From positions 1 to 7,082 of the forward strand of contig JAITDV010000443.1 in the NCBI GenBank assembly GCA_031282385.1: 7,082 bases of DNA, read 5' to 3'. Numbering within the stretch: position 1 is the first letter of the stretch; every line of letters starts with the position of its first letter. Shown here in pieces: positions 6,198-7,082 of this stretch. The translations under genes were made by a program, and so were the position numbers. The notes beneath the pieces are model-generated. The model made no database searches, was not told where the DNA came from, and worked only from the letters and a program-made list of their open reading frames with translations. Source of the stretch: Planctomycetaceae bacterium (GTDB lineage: Bacteria; Planctomycetota; Planctomycetia; Pirellulales; Thermoguttaceae).

Positions 6198-6362
6198 AGA
6201 CCTTTTCTCTAACCTAAAAATACATCAACGCAACAAAAAAACTACAACAAAAAACCGCCTTTAACTCCTCCGAGACCACCTCTAACCCCTCCGAAAGAGG
6301 GGAATAATTCCTCTCCTTCGGAGGGGTCAGGGGTGGTCTCCTACAGGTTAGCGAAAAGATCT
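6198..6362 (+). repeat. Family A hairpin repeat, copy A4, two modules
   Basis: Complete copy of 165 bp: AGACCTTTTCTCTAACCT at the left, AGGTTAGCGAAAAGATCT at the right (one change from GGTCT). The core has two modules, CCCCTCCGAAAGAGGGG and CCTCTCCTTCGGAGGGG, joined by AATAATT, inside GAGACCACCTCT and GGGGTGGTCTC. Flanks are TTA on the left and TA on the right. It lies within the B-bounded element, 9 bp before the recognisable part of B3. Confidence 0.9.
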
Positions 6363-6371
6363 ACTCTTTAG

Positions 6372-6451
6372 ATTTCATTCACCGTCGCCTGTTTACCTAT
6401 CGGAAAGCAGGCTTTTACGCTTTTGAGTCGCGCAATTTTACGAACAGTATA
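6372..6451 (+). repeat. Family B arm, copy B3
   Basis: The segment runs from ATTTCATTCACCGTCGCCTG through the stem-loop GCCTGTTT/AAGCAGGC, TTTTACGC, TTTTGAGTCGCGCAATTT and the tip ACGAACAGTATA. Its inner part seems displaced to the left of A4, which is consistent with insertion of A4 into the arm. Confidence 0.8.
6387..6416 (+). terminator. Terminator-like stem-loop in arm B3
   Basis: GCCTGTTT (6387-6394) pairs with AAGCAGGC (6405-6412) in an 8-bp stem with one G-U pair and a 10-base loop, followed by TTTT. It matches the stem-loop in B4, where the same position is a G-C pair, so pairing is kept although the base differs. Confidence 0.35.
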
Positions 6452-6694
6452 TGAACATCAATAATCTCTGCGTATTTTATTTCATTTGACAATTGATTTT
6501 CGTTTTAAGCAATTATTCAATTATCGCGTATTGCAAAATATACGTAATTTACGGATAAAAAAGTGAGATAACAAAAAAATGTTTTATTTATTCTGATATT
6601 ATCCGATTCCGATTATTGTGCAATTACAGACTTTATGTTTGGATTTTATTTGAAAAATTTTGACTTACATTTTCGGTTGCGTTTGTAGATTTAA
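6452..6694. other. Gene-free AT-rich spacer between arms B3 and B4
   Basis: No gene is recognised. TTGACA at 6486-6491 looks like a -35 box but has no good -10 at the right distance. TGATATTATCCGAT at 6594-6607 is the inverse of 6059-6072. A minus-strand frame crossing 6633-6986 overlaps both the B4 arm and the start of the + strand gene and shows no domain, so it is not called. Confidence 0.4.
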
Positions 6695-6800
6695 GTTTTA
6701 AACTGTTCAAACTTGAATTTTCATTTACCTTCGCCTGCTTACTTATCAGAAGCAGGCTTTTACGCTTTTGAGTCACGCAATTTATAGTACGAACAGTATA
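6695..6800 (+). repeat. Family B arm, copy B4 (best-preserved, about 106 bp)
   Basis: This copy keeps all parts in order: GTTTTAAACTGTTCAAAC, TTGAATTTTCATTTACC, a perfect 8-bp stem-loop, TTTTACGCTTTTGAGTCACG, CAATTTATAG and the tip AGTACGAACAGTATA, then TATAAAAC. It aligns over its full length with the minus-strand reading of both inverted arms. No inverted partner lies between it and B3, so its partner is either the arm at 5889, or lost. Confidence 0.85.
6733..6761 (+). terminator. Terminator-like stem-loop in arm B4
   Basis: GCCTGCTT (6733-6740) and AAGCAGGC (6750-6757) form a perfect 8-bp stem around a 9-base loop, followed by TTTT. It ends 154 bp before the gene at 6916 and could isolate that gene from transcription entering from the left. 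Confidence 0.45.
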
Positions 6801-6837
6801 TAAAACTTGCATTAACGCCTTTGTACTGCTGAATTCT

Positions 6838-6856
6838 AAAGTACGTTCAGTATAAT
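6838..6856 (+). promoter_or_regulatory. Isolated B-type tip with a TATAAT box upstream of the last gene
   Basis: AAAGTACGTTCAGTATAAT repeats the B tip consensus AGTACGNNCAGTATA outside any B arm, 37 bp beyond B4. Its end provides TATAAT (6851-6856), a perfect -10 box, 59 bp before the ATG at 6916; no clear -35 is seen. It may be a promoter, a leftover transposon end, or both. Confidence 0.3.
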
Positions 6857-6915
6857 TGGCAACAGAAAAATAATTTCCATAAAAAGTTATTTGGGATATT
6901 TTTGGGTTATTGATA

Positions 6916-7082
6916 ATGTTTACTATCAAACAAATTAATCGTTTTATTTTGTCGGAGTATCCGCGTGAGTTTCGTGCGTTGGACATATTTCCGCTTGATA
7001 TGGCGTGTTTGGTTGGTTTTCGTGATGATGTTGAGATGTCGGATTTTGTTTCGTCGCTTGATGATTGCCGTCATTGGCGGAT
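6916..7082 (+). CDS. Unrecognised protein, N-terminal 55 residues (gene runs off the window)
   Basis: The frame opens with an ATG at 6916 and stays open to the window end, reading MFTIKQINRFILSEYPREFR, then ALDIFPLDMACLVGFRDDVE, then MSDFVSSLDDC. The codons used (CGT, GTT, TTG, GAT, TCG, GCG) resemble those of the lipoprotein gene, and the spacing of charged and hydrophobic residues looks like a soluble folded protein. There is no signal peptide. An in-frame stop at 6880-6882 limits the start; TTG at 6910 is the only other near option. No Shine-Dalgarno is clear. I do not recognise the family; a faint likeness to the NIF3-family N-terminus was judged too weak. It could be a remnant rather than a full gene, since the rest is not visible. 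Confidence 0.55.
   Translation, partial: MFTIKQINRFILSEYPREFRALDIFPLDMACLVGFRDDVEMSDFVSSLDDCRHWR

Larger units (their letters stand above)
5889..6451. mobile_element. Putative 563-bp non-autonomous element bounded by inverted B arms, with A4 inside
   Basis: The left end TATACTGTGCATACTATA and the right end ACGAACAGTATA are tips of inverted B arms (5889-5996 and 6372-6451), with family A copy A4 at 6198-6362. The same order (inverted B, A, direct B) is found at 491-855. TA lies at both outer ends. About 200 bp of non-repeat sequence lies between the left arm and A4. It is also possible that the left arm pairs with the arm at 6695-6800, giving a larger element of about 912 bp. Confidence 0.45.

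Noticed and set aside
6486..6516. TTGACA as a promoter -35 box
   Set aside because: No acceptable -10 at 16-18 bp, and no gene start follows within a plausible distance before the B4 stem-loop.
6633..6986. Minus-strand frame of 117 codons
   Set aside because: It runs through family B arm B4 and the start of the + strand gene, with low-complexity Asn/Lys/Ser content and no recognisable domain.
6916..7082. Assignment of the last gene to the NIF3 family
   Set aside because: Only a loose resemblance in spacing (a helix followed by LDxFPLDxACLVG); the characteristic WDNxGLxxG motif is absent.

Overview
The window looks like an AT-rich member of the Planctomycetota. Three things point there: a secreted lipoprotein whose mature N-terminus reads CQSLPRSGIDRSG (an opening I associate with planctomycete cell-surface proteins), a DUF1207 protein, and a Bax-inhibitor-1 protein with a planctomycete-like C-terminus. 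This is judged from remembered family patterns, not from a search. No rRNA, tRNA, transposase gene or CRISPR array is visible.

Layout. Positions 1-869 hold no gene and consist mostly of interspersed repeats. Positions 870-3101 (+) encode a large DUF11-type lipoprotein. Positions 3102-3590 lie between convergent genes and hold one repeat (copy A3), which may terminate the lipoprotein mRNA, followed by a long AT-rich hairpin. Positions 3591-4331 (-) encode a seven-helix Bax inhibitor-1 family membrane protein with a strong Shine-Dalgarno site. Positions 4617 to about 5648 (-) encode a DUF1207 exported protein, probably a beta-barrel. Positions about 5649-6915 are again gene-free and repeat-rich. 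At 6916 an unrecognised gene starts on the + strand and runs off the window. The three complete genes act at the cell envelope, but nothing shows that they share a pathway. The two minus-strand genes are 285 bp apart and probably have separate promoters.

The most notable content is two nested families of short, non-coding, transposon-like repeats. Family A has four copies (1-181, 618-758, 3129-3333, 6198-6362). They share 18-bp terminal inverted repeats, AGACCTTTTCKCTAACCT, and a GC-rich core of tandem hairpin modules built on CCTCCGAAGGAGG. Module number runs 1, 2, 3, 4, and element length rises by about 26 bp per module. Family B has six copies, three of them 105-108 bp and the rest shorter. 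They end in a conserved tip, AGTACGNNCAGTATA, and carry an internal terminator-like stem-loop. B copies occur as inverted pairs that bound elements of 365 bp (491-855) and 563 bp (5889-6451), flanked by TA. Family A copies sit inside B-bounded elements in at least two and probably three of four cases, and one junction (181/182) falls at a TA inside a B arm. Both families look like non-autonomous elements with TA targets, as in IS630/Tc1-mariner-type mobilisation. That mechanism is inference, because no transposase is present.
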